DNA from: Cognataquiflexum rubidum
Lineage (GTDB): Bacteria > Bacteroidota > Bacteroidia > Cytophagales > Cyclobacteriaceae
Length of the DNA: 64,000 bases
Reading direction: 5' to 3'
Assembly: GCF_022538115.1 (NCBI RefSeq)
Contig: NZ_JAKZAL010000009.1
Location: 124,001 to 188,000 of the forward strand
The notes under the pieces are model-generated. The model was given only the letters and a program-made list of their open reading frames with translations. It was not told the origin of the DNA and did no database searches. Shown here piece after piece: positions 44,825-54,457 of this stretch (position 1 is its first letter; every line of letters begins with the position of its first letter). A program made the position numbers and the translations under genes.

Positions 44825-45457
44825 TCACCTTTTCCCTTCCCAAGGCACATAGACCACTTTTTTGGTTTTGAAAAATTCTTCCTTGAAATAGTCGTCTAAG
44901 TGGTAGGCCACATAGCTGACTTCTCTTTCTTCCATTTCCTCATCGACATCACCGCCTTTGAGCAGCAGCAGGCCGTTTTGGAGTTCGTTGAAGTCTTCTT
45001 TTTTGAATTTATTTTTGACCCAAGGAAGGATATTTGCAAAACGGGTCACAGCCCTGCTGAGAATAAAGTCATATTTCCTTACCAAATCTTCAGCCCGAAC
45101 CTGTTGGGCTTCGACATTGGAAAGCTTCAGTTGCTTAGCGATGTCTTTGACAACATTGATTTTTTTACCGATCGAATCTACTAGATGAAAATGTGTTTCG
45201 GGAAACATAATTGCCAATGGAATTCCCGGAAATCCTCCTCCTGTACCGATATCCAATATTTTTGTTCCAGGTTCAAATTGAATCACTTTTGCGATACCCA
45301 ATGAATGGAGGACATGTTTTTCGTAAAAGTGTTCCATGTCCTTTCTGCTGATTACATTGATTTTTTCATTCCAATCAGCATACAAAGGGCCAAGTTTGGC
45401 GAATTTTTCCTTTTGGGATTCTGTCAGATCCGGAAAATATTTGAGAATAAGGTCCAT
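44825..45457 (-). CDS. rsmG: 16S rRNA (guanine-527 N7)-methyltransferase
   Basis: This 210-residue SAM-dependent enzyme (GidB) methylates G527 of 16S rRNA. The SAM-binding motif is ILDIGTGGGFPGIPLAIMFP (about residues 69-88). FHLVDSIGKKINVVKDIAKQ, RAEDL and FILSRAVTRFANILPWV are conserved in RsmG. MEHFYEKHVLHSLG near residue 41-54 is also typical. Loss of the gene in other bacteria gives low-level streptomycin resistance. It is not beside gidA here. Confidence 0.95.
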   Translation of the reverse strand: MDLILKYFPDLTESQKEKFAKLGPLYADWNEKINVISRKDMEHFYEKHVLHSLGIAKVIQFEPGTKILDIGTGGGFPGIPLAIMFPETHFHLVDSIGKKINVVKDIAKQLKLSNVEAQQVRAEDLVRKYDFILSRAVTRFANILPWVKNKFKKEDFNELQNGLLLLKGGDVDEEMEEREVSYVAYHLDDYFKEEFFKTKKVVYVPWEGKR

Positions 45458-45520
45458 AAATTCTATTGGAGTTAAGTTTCAAAATTAGGGCTTTCGATTG
45501 GCTATTTTGCCCCTTGGGAA

Positions 45521-45554
45521 ATAAAAAAAGGCAAATGAAGAATCACCTGCCTTT
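45521..45554 (-). terminator. Terminator of the UnbV/haloperoxidase gene cluster
   Basis: On the minus strand AAAGGCA (45554-45548) pairs with TGCCTTT (45533-45527), followed by TTTTTAT. It lies 19 bp beyond the haloperoxidase-like gene. Confidence 0.75.
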
Positions 45555-45572
45555 ATAAAGGAGTAGTCTGTT

Positions 45573-46937
45573 TTACTTTATTGCATTTTCGGCAACAGGA
45601 GAAAATGATTCTGATTTGGTTTTAACATTGGCTATCAAATGGTTGCCCACATTTTTCCCTTTAACAGATCCATTGACAATGGCCGGCATAAAGTGGATGC
45701 CGCCATAAAGTCTGCTGATTGTCGCTTCGTCTGCCGCCTGCCTGAAAGAGTCAAATTCTCTAATCGGGAGACCGTAGGCCACTTCCGTAGAATCTACAAA
45801 ATGGAAGGGCTCACCAAATAAACTGGTCAAAGCTTCAGCGGCCGCATTGGATGCCACACTATGTCCACTTGTATACTCAGGGAACGGAGGAGTCTGCAAT
45901 AGCGGTAACCAATCTTCGTCAATATACCGGTTGATATATGTCTCAGGCCGGATCAACCTGGTCTCGTATTTTTCATCCCAACAGGATATAAACGCATCAA
46001 AAACCGCCAAACCCGTATAGACCAGAGTTTCAGAAGTTCCTTTCCAATCCTGCACTGCTGTTTTGGAAGATATCGCAGCGATACCCATCCAATGGCCTCC
46101 GGGGGTGATTTTCTTCTCAGCAAACATCACGTGTCCTTTGACATTGACCTTGTAGGGATTACAGTCCCAAAACATGGCGATATCCTTTTGATCAGAAGTG
46201 AGATTATTTACGGTAGAGAAAACAAACTCTGCCTCTTTGTAAAATTGACTTTTGGGGTCAAAACTGAATTCGGTAACGGAATTTGTTCTAAACTGTGATG
46301 CCGAATCAAGGACAAAAGGCCTGATTTTATTCCAATGAGGCTCAATTCCTTCCCCATAAGCAGGAGGAGTTGGTTGCCAAGTGCTTGGGTCGTTGCTGAC
46401 GGTATATTTTTCGAAAGAACGGCTTTCATGATAATTGTCTTTTTTGTAATAGGCAATTACGTGTGCACCGACTTCATCACCGAGTTTGACAGATCTTTCA
46501 AATACTTCATCCGGAATGCCTTTTTCTCTAAGCTCTGCATAAGCATTGTCACGGTGTTCAGTCATTAGATTTTCTGAGAAAATCAACGCAGTTGCCACTT
46601 TGTAATAGGCCGCAAGAGAAGCCAAAGGATAATAGATTTGTCCTGTTGTATCAAATTCAGTTTTCTCAAAACCATTGAGCTGACCCATCAAAGATTTGTA
46701 ATTGGGATCGGAGAGTGCAGCCACTTCAAATGCAGCTATGGAAGAATAGGCATAAATCCTGCTTGCGACAGGGGGTGAGAAAATATCATTGATGATGACA
46801 GTGGTGAGTTTGTCCTGGGCAGCAATCTGGTAGGAACCATCCGTAATGGCGTTTTGATAATCCTTTTTTTCCTGACAGCCAAATCCGAGATTTGCTAGGA
46901 AAACGATAAGGAGTAATCTTGGGAATATACTTTTCAT
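45573..46937 (-). CDS. Vanadium-dependent haloperoxidase-like / PAP2-fold lipoprotein
   Basis: This 454-residue protein starts with a lipoprotein signal (MKSIFPRLLLIVFLANLGFGC, Cys21). The C-terminal half has the oxyanion-binding pattern shared by vanadium haloperoxidases and PAP2 phosphatases: KYETRLIRPETY (about residues 322-333), FPEYTSGHSVASNAA (about 352-366, the SGH active-site loop) and SRLYGGIHF (about 407-415, catalytic His). All expected residues are present. The length and the N-terminal helical half fit the haloperoxidase group better than small PAP2 phosphatases. It is last in the cluster, 151 bp after the first UnbV gene, and has its own terminator. Whether it oxidises halide, or acts as a phosphatase, cannot be told from sequence. 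Confidence 0.82.
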   Translation of the reverse strand: MKSIFPRLLLIVFLANLGFGCQEKKDYQNAITDGSYQIAAQDKLTTVIINDIFSPPVASRIYAYSSIAAFEVAALSDPNYKSLMGQLNGFEKTEFDTTGQIYYPLASLAAYYKVATALIFSENLMTEHRDNAYAELREKGIPDEVFERSVKLGDEVGAHVIAYYKKDNYHESRSFEKYTVSNDPSTWQPTPPAYGEGIEPHWNKIRPFVLDSASQFRTNSVTEFSFDPKSQFYKEAEFVFSTVNNLTSDQKDIAMFWDCNPYKVNVKGHVMFAEKKITPGGHWMGIAAISSKTAVQDWKGTSETLVYTGLAVFDAFISCWDEKYETRLIRPETYINRYIDEDWLPLLQTPPFPEYTSGHSVASNAAAEALTSLFGEPFHFVDSTEVAYGLPIREFDSFRQAADEATISRLYGGIHFMPAIVNGSVKGKNVGNHLIANVKTKSESFSPVAENAIK

Positions 46938-47088
46938 GGGTTATAAATCTTTGGCTATTCTTCTGTTTTAGAGATTCCTCAATGGTAGATCGGGAGGAAA
47001 GGGTGTGGTTTTGATCCCTCAAATTTAAATATTATTCCCAGATTTACATTAATTTTCATTGTCCAAATAGACTGATTTTAAGCAGGTT

Positions 47089-50000
47089 TTATGGTTTGAA
47101 CTGGAAAAACAGAGGAGTTCCGTTGTTTCTAACCGCTACCAGAATTTCTTTTTCAACTAATTTCAATTTTGAAATGTTTCTGAATTCCCCCCAATATTCT
47201 TTCCCGTTAATTCCCATCGGCATGGTCTCCCAATTTCCATTTTCCCATTTCATCAAAACCAAAGGCTGTGCATCTACTTTGCCAAAATCATTGCGGAAGC
47301 CATGGAAATTCCCGATTCCGAGCAGGTATTGGTTCCCATTGGATTGGAAAGAGGCAAAACCATGGAGGGGACTGAATTGTGCCTCAACAGGAAATGGACT
47401 GAATTCAAATCCTTTTTCACCTTTGTTCCAAAATACCCCTGATCTAAATTCCGAAGCTTGGTATTTGGAAGCCTTATCAATCTGAGAACTTTCAAAAAGA
47501 TCTGAAGGGGATTGGATAGTGGCATATTCAATATAATTTGGATGTTTTCTTTTGATGCCCGGGATCTGTTTGATCAGGTCATCTCTCGTGGCAAAAGGAA
47601 CCAAATGACCTTCCATATAATGGAAAATCAAGGGATCAGCCTGCCCGTTTTCATCAAAATCTCCGTGGTAAAGCCAAACAGGTTTATCGGGACTTGCTTT
47701 GAGTTTGGAATTCAATCCCAGGTTTCCTACCAAGATATCTCCCATCCCGTCTCCGTCCAGATCTTCCACTTCCCAACCAAAAAACCAACCTGGAAAGTTT
47801 AGGGATTCGGTCTTGGCCAACTCAAATTTTCCTTCGGGATTTTGGCGGTAAACCTGCACAGGCATCCATTCTCCTGCCAATACGAGTTCTTTTTTTCCAT
47901 CATTATCCAGGTCAGCCCATTTTGCCTTTTTGACCATGCCAGGTTGAAAACCCTCTCCAAAATAGGTTATTGTAGATTCTTTGAATTGGCCTCTGCCGTC
48001 GTTGAGCAAGAAATAGCTTTTGGGGATTTCACCATAATTGCCTGTAACAATGCCGGAACAGACAAAAATATCCGGTGCCCCGTCTCCATTGACATCGTGG
48101 ACGGCGAGGGTCGAGGTATTTTCGGCAATAGGAGGGAGGGAATTCATGGAAAAGAAGAAATTTCCCTTGCCATCGTTCAGGAAAAGCCTGTCAAAGTTGA
48201 AAAATTCTTTCCTCGTAGATTCGTTACCTCCACTTCCTATGTAAAGGTCCAAAGTGCCATCAAGGTTAAAATCCTCCAGAATTGCGACCACGTCCTCAGC
48301 CATATTCAGTTTGTCAAAGACAGGCTGATTACTTTTTTCAAACTTGCCACCTTCCATCTGAAAATAGAAAACTCCGGCCTGACCTTTGGCCCCGCCAAAG
48401 AAAATATCATCCAGACCATCCCCATTCACATCTCCTACTGCCAATGCAGGACCTTCAGTCGAATACTTTCTTGGGATCAAATATTCCCTTCTAAAATCAT
48501 CAAAATCAAGGTTTTCTTCATGGGTCCAATCAATACCAAAATCCCTGACTTCCAAAATCGGGGTTGAGCCATTAATGGAAATTGAAGATTTCTTCCCTTT
48601 TCCTTTTTCCAATAGATGTCTTTTATTGACGGCAAGGTTTCGGAAAATTTCTGTAACTGTGGCATTCCAGACAACCACCACAGAATCCAAAGCAGAATTT
48701 TTCCCTAAACCAAAAGTCAAAGTTGTGGACGTTCCTGATTGGAATCCTCGGGAAGTGCTCAGTGTTTGGTGAAATATTTCTTCCCCACTATGGACAAATA
48801 CCTGCGCACCAATCCCGAAAGTATTGGGATTTTCTCCTTTCAAATCAAACTGAACAAAATGGTTTTGAAGTTTTGCAGCAGTTTGGTTTTGGTATAAAAA
48901 TGCTTCTTGGTCAATATTATTGACCACCAAATCAAGGTCTCCATCATTGTCCAGATCCGCATAGGCAGAACCGTTGGAGTAGGAGAGTTGGTCCAAGCCC
49001 CATTCTTTGGCCATATTGGTAAATTTCAGATCGCCCTCATTCTTGAAAGAAAAATTGGAAAGCTTGACCGTAGGCAACATATTAATCTGTTTCGCTTGGA
49101 TTTCCTTTTCTGACAGACCTGGACTTGGTTCCTGACTATATTGAATAAAGTCGAGGTCATTGGGGCGTTTGACTATCCCATTGGTAATGTGGATGTCTTT
49201 TTGGCCGTCATTATCCATGTCAAAAATCAGGGGAGACCAGCTCCAATCTGTGGCAAAAGTATTGGTCAAAAGACCGATTTCGCTGAACTTTCCGTCACCG
49301 CGATTAAGTTGAAGGTGGTTTCGGACATATTGGTCGCCGTAGCCGAGACGCTTTTTGACATCAAATACTTCCTGCTTGTCTTCCCCTACTGACTTCATCC
49401 AAATCTGGGGATCGGAGGGAAGCATGTCTGTGGTGAAAATATCAGACAAGCCATCATTGTTGATGTCTCCCAGGTCATTTCCCATGCTGTAGCGACTGGT
49501 ATTGGAGATATATTCCTTTAAGGATTCTTTGAAGGTTCCATCAGCCTGATTGATATAGAGGTAATCATCCTCGGTAAAATCATTGGAAACATACAAATCC
49601 ATCCAACCATCCCCATTGATGTCAGCCATGCCTACTCCCAAGCCGAAACCCAGACTGCTTGAAAGGATTCCTGCTTCTTCGGTAACTTCAACCATCCTGT
49701 TTTCCCCTTCTGCCAAAAGATTTTTGAACAGTTTGTCTCCGCCTTTTTCATCTTGATTCGTGAATTTGGTGTCTGCATTGGCAAAGACTTCAGGCTTTTT
49801 GATGGAATGATTGAGTAAATAGAGGTCTAAGTCTCCGTCTTGGTCATAGTCAAAAAACAGCGAATGGGTCGAAAAACCCACAAAATCCACTCCGTATGCT
49901 GCGCCTTTTTCGGAGAAAGTCAAATCACCGTTGTTGATATAGAGCTTGTTTTTTCCGGTCAGGCCTTTGTAATCCCCGACTTGGGCGACGTATATGTCCA

Positions 50001-50448
50001 GCAATCCGTCTCCATTGACATCTGCCATCGTGACTCCGGTTGACCAACCGCCATCGCCTGTGACCGCCGCTTTTTGGGTGATATCTTCAAATTTGAAATC
50101 CCCTTTGTTCAGGTACAATTTGTTTTCACCTTGGTTTGAAGTGAAATAGATGTCCACCAAACCGTCATTGTTGATGTCCCCGGTAGCCACACCGCCTCCA
50201 TTGTAGAAGTACAGGTATTCGAGAATGTTCATCTCCTCGGAGGATACGAGGTCGTTTCGGAATTCGATTCCGGTTTCTTTAGAGTCTAAAAGTTTGAAAA
50301 GTGTTTCCTCTTTGGGTTTGGAACAGGAGAATAATCCCATAAAAATGAAAGAAAACATTCCTATTACTAAATAGGACGATGGTTTCAAATCAAGATTTCT
50401 AAGCTTCAAAACTTTGCGCCTTTGCGCCTTTGCGAGATTAACTTTCAT
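47089..50448 (-). CDS. VCBS/FG-GAP repeat protein with ASPIC/UnbV domain (CRTAC1 family), copy 1
   Basis: This 1119-residue exported lipoprotein has seven-bladed integrin-like propellers before and after a central ASPIC/UnbV domain. Calcium-loop repeats of the form DINNDGLVDIYFTS and DMDNDGQKDIHITNG recur about twelve times. The UnbV domain is at about residues 530-600 (FGIGAQVFVHSGEE, RGFQSGTSTTLTFGLG). The probable lipobox is GLFSC (Cys about 42). I start at ATG 50448, which overlaps the stop of copy 2 (ATGA). The first 20 residues (LAKAQRRKVLKL) are encoded by an 8-bp CTTTGCGC repeat, so the true start could lie further in. CRTAC1-like proteins are cell-surface or periplasmic; their substrate in bacteria is unknown. 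Confidence 0.85.
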   Translation of the reverse strand: MKVNLAKAQRRKVLKLRNLDLKPSSYLVIGMFSFIFMGLFSCSKPKEETLFKLLDSKETGIEFRNDLVSSEEMNILEYLYFYNGGGVATGDINNDGLVDIYFTSNQGENKLYLNKGDFKFEDITQKAAVTGDGGWSTGVTMADVNGDGLLDIYVAQVGDYKGLTGKNKLYINNGDLTFSEKGAAYGVDFVGFSTHSLFFDYDQDGDLDLYLLNHSIKKPEVFANADTKFTNQDEKGGDKLFKNLLAEGENRMVEVTEEAGILSSSLGFGLGVGMADINGDGWMDLYVSNDFTEDDYLYINQADGTFKESLKEYISNTSRYSMGNDLGDINNDGLSDIFTTDMLPSDPQIWMKSVGEDKQEVFDVKKRLGYGDQYVRNHLQLNRGDGKFSEIGLLTNTFATDWSWSPLIFDMDNDGQKDIHITNGIVKRPNDLDFIQYSQEPSPGLSEKEIQAKQINMLPTVKLSNFSFKNEGDLKFTNMAKEWGLDQLSYSNGSAYADLDNDGDLDLVVNNIDQEAFLYQNQTAAKLQNHFVQFDLKGENPNTFGIGAQVFVHSGEEIFHQTLSTSRGFQSGTSTTLTFGLGKNSALDSVVVVWNATVTEIFRNLAVNKRHLLEKGKGKKSSISINGSTPILEVRDFGIDWTHEENLDFDDFRREYLIPRKYSTEGPALAVGDVNGDGLDDIFFGGAKGQAGVFYFQMEGGKFEKSNQPVFDKLNMAEDVVAILEDFNLDGTLDLYIGSGGNESTRKEFFNFDRLFLNDGKGNFFFSMNSLPPIAENTSTLAVHDVNGDGAPDIFVCSGIVTGNYGEIPKSYFLLNDGRGQFKESTITYFGEGFQPGMVKKAKWADLDNDGKKELVLAGEWMPVQVYRQNPEGKFELAKTESLNFPGWFFGWEVEDLDGDGMGDILVGNLGLNSKLKASPDKPVWLYHGDFDENGQADPLIFHYMEGHLVPFATRDDLIKQIPGIKRKHPNYIEYATIQSPSDLFESSQIDKASKYQASEFRSGVFWNKGEKGFEFSPFPVEAQFSPLHGFASFQSNGNQYLLGIGNFHGFRNDFGKVDAQPLVLMKWENGNWETMPMGINGKEYWGEFRNISKLKLVEKEILVAVRNNGTPLFFQFKP
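50412..50435. repeat. Three tandem 8-bp units (CTTTGCGC) inside the start of UnbV copy 1
   Basis: CTTTGCGC is repeated at 50412, 50420 and 50428 (the last ends in A). On the coding strand it reads GCGCAAAG and supplies the codons for LAKAQRRK. It resembles the CACAAAG repeat family at 13881-13976. Confidence 0.65.
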
Positions 50449-53400
50449 TTCTTTATCTCCCAAAATTCCACCGGTTCATTGTTTTTGACCACCATCAAGA
50501 GCTTTTTGCCTTTCAATTCCAGGATTTTCAAATCCCTGATTTCTCCATCCAATTTCAAACCATGGTCGCGGTTTTGCCAATAGTCAAACGTTCCATCGCC
50601 TTTTCCGATCAGCACTTCTCCATAACTTCCGTCATATTGCCCGACTTCCGGCTTGGCGCCCCGAAGATTTCCCCCCATGATCAGATCCTGATTGCCATCG
50701 CCATTGAGGTCTGCCACCAATACCGCATGCATCCATGAGCGCTGCGCAAATCTAGGCAAGGCTTTCATTTCAAATTTCCCGTTGCCCTGATTCATTAATA
50801 CCGCAGAAGAGAGGAAATTAACCTCCTTCATGACTGATTTACTGATTTCTTCCGGGGTGAAAATATCCTCCAAAGTCTGATTATTGTATGCGCTGTATTT
50901 GAGATACCTCTTTTTAAGTGCCGGCAATTGTCCCTCGAGTTGGTGTTTTAGGGTGAAAGGAACATGTTTATCTCCCTGTTTTTTGACATACACATGTTCT
51001 ACCGATCCGTTTTGGTCAAAGTCGTTGACATACATGCGGATAGGACTTTCTACCGAAGCTTTAAACCTTGTATTCAATCCATGATTAGCCAATGCAAAAT
51101 CTGGTTTGCCGTCATTGTTGAAATCCCCAACCACAATCGCCTGATACCATCCTTTGTACCCTGCCATTTCCGGCATTTCTATTTTTTCAAGTTTATTGCC
51201 TGTATTTCTAAAAAATGTCGGGGCCATCCATTCTCCTACAATCACCAAATCCATTTTTCCATCGCCATCATAATCGGTCACAGCCGCATCGGTCACCATT
51301 CCAAGCTCTTTCAGCTGTGGTGCAAATTGGACAGTACCATCGGTGAAGTTTCCCTTGCCGTCATTGATCAAAATAGAAGAGTTGGGATTGACTCCATAGA
51401 CAAACGGTACCAATCTCGACCCTGCAAAAAGGTCCATTGCGCCATCGCCATTGATGTCCAATGCTCTGATCACAGCCGAACTGTTGGTCAGAAACTGTAG
51501 CCCGCTGTTTTCGGATTTGGTAAAGTTTCCTTTTCCGTCATTCAGGTACAATCTATCCGCCAGATCCGGCGAACCGAATCCTGATTCATTACCGCCTGAT
51601 GCCACCACCAAATCAAGACTTCCATCTCCATTGGCATCGAAGAATATCCCGTTTCTATCTTCAGAGAATTTGTCAGCCTCAAATACCTTTTGGTCCGTTG
51701 GCCTGAAATTCCCATTGGCATTTTGGATAAATAGCTGACCTGCAAAACCTTTGGCTCCACCGATAAATACATCTTCCAATCCATCCCCATTCACATCTCC
51801 CCAAATTGCTTTTGGCCCTTCGGTAGAGAGCATATGATAAGTCAATCTGTCCCTGTCAAAATCAACCATAAGGTTTTCCTGATGGGAATAATCCAAAATG
51901 GTATTTGGATCAACTTTAGAGAAAATCTGACTAGCAGACTTTTCAAAAAATGCAAATCCTTCCTCCGCATCTTTTGCTTCTTCCCATTTCAAAACCAATA
52001 CCGTATCAGCAGCAATATCTCGAAGCAAGGTTATTTTGCCATCCGGCCACCTGACCTGAACCTGGTCCAGTTTTGTTTTCGATCCCAAACCAAAATTCAG
52101 CCTTGGGTCAACCGACGATTGAAAACCCCTGTTGGGCATCTGCTCTTGGTAAAAAATCTGGTCTCCCGCTACCAACCTCACTTGGGTGCCGATTGCAGCT
52201 GTATTTTTCTCTTTTCCGGTGAGCTGGATTTTAAGAAAGTGATTTTCAGGAGCCAATTCCTTGGATCTGTTTTTATAAATCAGGACCTCATTGTTCACAT
52301 TGTTGATGACAAGATCCATGGCGCCGTCATTGTCAAGGTCTCCATACGCCGATCCATTGGAATGGATGGGATCGCCCATGCCCCATTCGTGTATGACATT
52401 CTCAAAAACAAGGTCTCCTTTGTTCTTGAAAGCATAATTGGAGACAGGATTGATCGGCATCGGATCTACCAAAGCTTTGTAATCCACACCTGCTTTGCTG
52501 ATAATTTTCTGTTTGGTTTCATCATTGTCGATGAAATTGAGATAATCCAGATCAGTCAGGTCCTTATAGATACCATTGGCCACGAAAATGTCCTTCAAGC
52601 CGTCATTGTCCATGTCAAACATCAATGCTGCCCAACTCCAATCGGTCGCTTCTACATTGGCCAATCTTCCCATATCAGAGAAAGTACCGTCCCCATTGTT
52701 GATATGAAACATGTTTCTCGTGTATTGGTAGTGGTAATCATGCTGGACGTTGAACTGAAACTTGTCGTAGCTTTCAAAAGTCGTGATCTGTTTGAGACGT
52801 TCTGAGGGCTCGGGGAGCATTTCAGTGACAAATATGTCTAAATGACCGTCATTGTTGATATCCGCGATATCCGCACCCATGGAAGCTGCTGAGATAGCAC
52901 GCATGTAAGTCGTCAGGCTTTCGGTAAAAGTCCCATCCTGATTGTTGATGTAGAGATAGTCTCTTTCGAAAAAATCATTGGAAATGAAAATATCCATCCA
53001 ACCGTCCTGATTGACATCACCGATGGTAATCCCCAATCCAAATCCAATCGTGCTTCCATATATTCCTGCTTCTTCTGATACGTCTGTGAATTTTTCACCG
53101 TCGTTTCTGAATAGCTTATCACCACCGACAGGGTCTCTTTTAGGCCTTTCGTTTTGCATTTTATTGAAACTGCCGATTGACTGATAGCTATTGTTGAGCA
53201 GATAGACATCGAGGTCTCCATCATTGTCATAGTCAAAAAACACTGCGTGGGTGGAATATCCCTGATCGGCTAGGCCATATGCCTCTGCTTTTTCAGTAAA
53301 AGAGCCATCTCCGTTGTTGATAAAAAGCTCATTCTGCTTGTTGTCCCCTGCGATGTCCCCCGAATTGCAGACATAGATATCCAAAAATCCGTCGCCATTG

Positions 53401-53774
53401 ACATCCGCCATCGCCACGCCTGTGCTCCAAGCCCTCGTGCCTGCTACTCCGGCTGTCGCGGTTACATCTTTGAACTTGAAATCACCCTCGTTCAGGTAGA
53501 GTTTATTTTCTCCCAGATTGGAAGTCAGGTAAAGGTCAATAAGCCCGTCATTGTTAACATCACCCATGGCCACACCACCGCCGTTGTAGAAGTTACGGTA
53601 AGTGAATATGTTGAACTTCTCATCAAAAGGAAGGTCATTTCTGAATGTTACCCCTGAAGCGGAAGATTCTATTTTTTCGAAAAGGGTATCCTTTTTTTCA
53701 AGTTCAGGGGATTTGCATGAAGCAATGGCCGCGGCAATAAAAAAGGAAATTAAGAGGGATTTATTAAGATGCAT
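50445..53774 (-). CDS. VCBS/FG-GAP repeat protein with ASPIC/UnbV domain (CRTAC1 family), copy 2
   Basis: This 1109-residue lipoprotein has a clear signal (MHLNKSLLISFFIAAAIASC, Cys20) and the same layout as its neighbours. An N-terminal propeller carries DVNNDGLIDLYLTSNLGENK and similar calcium loops (about residues 70-420). The ASPIC/UnbV domain is at about 540-610 (AIGTQVRLVAGD, RGFQSSVDPRLNFGLGSK, WPDGKITLLRDI). A second propeller follows (DVNGDGLEDVFIGGAKG, DYDGDGKMDLVIVGEWMAP). It overlaps copy 1 by 4 bp and the upstream small lipoprotein by 11 bp, so all three are co-translated. The three UnbV copies are clearly paralogous. Confidence 0.92.
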   Translation of the reverse strand: MHLNKSLLISFFIAAAIASCKSPELEKKDTLFEKIESSASGVTFRNDLPFDEKFNIFTYRNFYNGGGVAMGDVNNDGLIDLYLTSNLGENKLYLNEGDFKFKDVTATAGVAGTRAWSTGVAMADVNGDGFLDIYVCNSGDIAGDNKQNELFINNGDGSFTEKAEAYGLADQGYSTHAVFFDYDNDGDLDVYLLNNSYQSIGSFNKMQNERPKRDPVGGDKLFRNDGEKFTDVSEEAGIYGSTIGFGLGITIGDVNQDGWMDIFISNDFFERDYLYINNQDGTFTESLTTYMRAISAASMGADIADINNDGHLDIFVTEMLPEPSERLKQITTFESYDKFQFNVQHDYHYQYTRNMFHINNGDGTFSDMGRLANVEATDWSWAALMFDMDNDGLKDIFVANGIYKDLTDLDYLNFIDNDETKQKIISKAGVDYKALVDPMPINPVSNYAFKNKGDLVFENVIHEWGMGDPIHSNGSAYGDLDNDGAMDLVINNVNNEVLIYKNRSKELAPENHFLKIQLTGKEKNTAAIGTQVRLVAGDQIFYQEQMPNRGFQSSVDPRLNFGLGSKTKLDQVQVRWPDGKITLLRDIAADTVLVLKWEEAKDAEEGFAFFEKSASQIFSKVDPNTILDYSHQENLMVDFDRDRLTYHMLSTEGPKAIWGDVNGDGLEDVFIGGAKGFAGQLFIQNANGNFRPTDQKVFEADKFSEDRNGIFFDANGDGSLDLVVASGGNESGFGSPDLADRLYLNDGKGNFTKSENSGLQFLTNSSAVIRALDINGDGAMDLFAGSRLVPFVYGVNPNSSILINDGKGNFTDGTVQFAPQLKELGMVTDAAVTDYDGDGKMDLVIVGEWMAPTFFRNTGNKLEKIEMPEMAGYKGWYQAIVVGDFNNDGKPDFALANHGLNTRFKASVESPIRMYVNDFDQNGSVEHVYVKKQGDKHVPFTLKHQLEGQLPALKKRYLKYSAYNNQTLEDIFTPEEISKSVMKEVNFLSSAVLMNQGNGKFEMKALPRFAQRSWMHAVLVADLNGDGNQDLIMGGNLRGAKPEVGQYDGSYGEVLIGKGDGTFDYWQNRDHGLKLDGEIRDLKILELKGKKLLMVVKNNEPVEFWEIKK

Positions 53775-54351
53775 CTTCTACTTTTTTTGTCATTTCGGTG
53801 ATATCCCTGACACGTAGATCGAGGATTTCAACCCGGACTGTGTTGATATTTTTTTTAAAGACTCTGATCAGTCTGTTGCCGTCGATTTTGACCATTGCGC
53901 TGATGGATTTGTCCTTGTTGGCTACTTCAAAGAAGCCTTCGCCATACCAAGATTCCAACAAATCAACCACATCGGTGATCAGATTTTCATTTGAAAACTC
54001 CTCATTTCCTGGAAACCATTGCGTATATCCAAACTCCATCGGCATGAAAAACAGTTTGTCATTTTCAAAATCAGGGTAAAAGTTCATTTGTACACTTTTT
54101 CCGGAGGCAAATTTTGGAATGTACTGAATCTGAAGGTAATGATCCCCATTGACCAAGATTCCATTTTTATTGTGTTCCCAACAGGTGCCAAAAAACTCTT
54201 TCCTTCCCATCCCAAATTTGATATCCAGAAATAGGTCATCGACTACTTTTCCTGATGCAAGTTCCCTTTCTTTTACCAAATCATATTCAGACTTGGGTTT
54301 GCATGAAACCACCAAACCCAAAGCGAACAGCAACATGAATACTCTGATCAT
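53764..54351 (-). CDS. Small lipoprotein of unknown function
   Basis: This 195-residue protein has a lipoprotein signal (MIRVFMLLFALGLVVSC, Cys17). I recognise no domain. The mature part mixes charged helices and short strands (LFLDIKFGMGRKEFFGTCWE, FFMPMEFGYTQWFPGNEEF, LLESWYGEGFFEV) and contains one further Cys. It overlaps UnbV copy 2 by 11 bp, so it is translated with it. The 175-bp repeat array begins about 105 bp upstream of its start, where its promoter or leader should be. Confidence 0.8.
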   Translation of the reverse strand: MIRVFMLLFALGLVVSCKPKSEYDLVKERELASGKVVDDLFLDIKFGMGRKEFFGTCWEHNKNGILVNGDHYLQIQYIPKFASGKSVQMNFYPDFENDKLFFMPMEFGYTQWFPGNEEFSNENLITDVVDLLESWYGEGFFEVANKDKSISAMVKIDGNRLIRVFKKNINTVRVEILDLRVRDITEMTKKVEDAS

Positions 54352-54457
54352 TTATTTTTGATTCTAAATTTTAAACTTACTTGATTCCCTTTTTGATTCT
54401 TTTTTCCTGGATTCTTTCTTTTCTTCACTCAAACCTTTATCTCTCACTTTTTATTTT

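Noticed and set aside
51834-52805. 323-codon plus-strand frame inside UnbV copy 2
   Set aside because: The repeated Asp/Asn/Gly codons of calcium loops avoid stops on the opposite strand, which explains the long frame.
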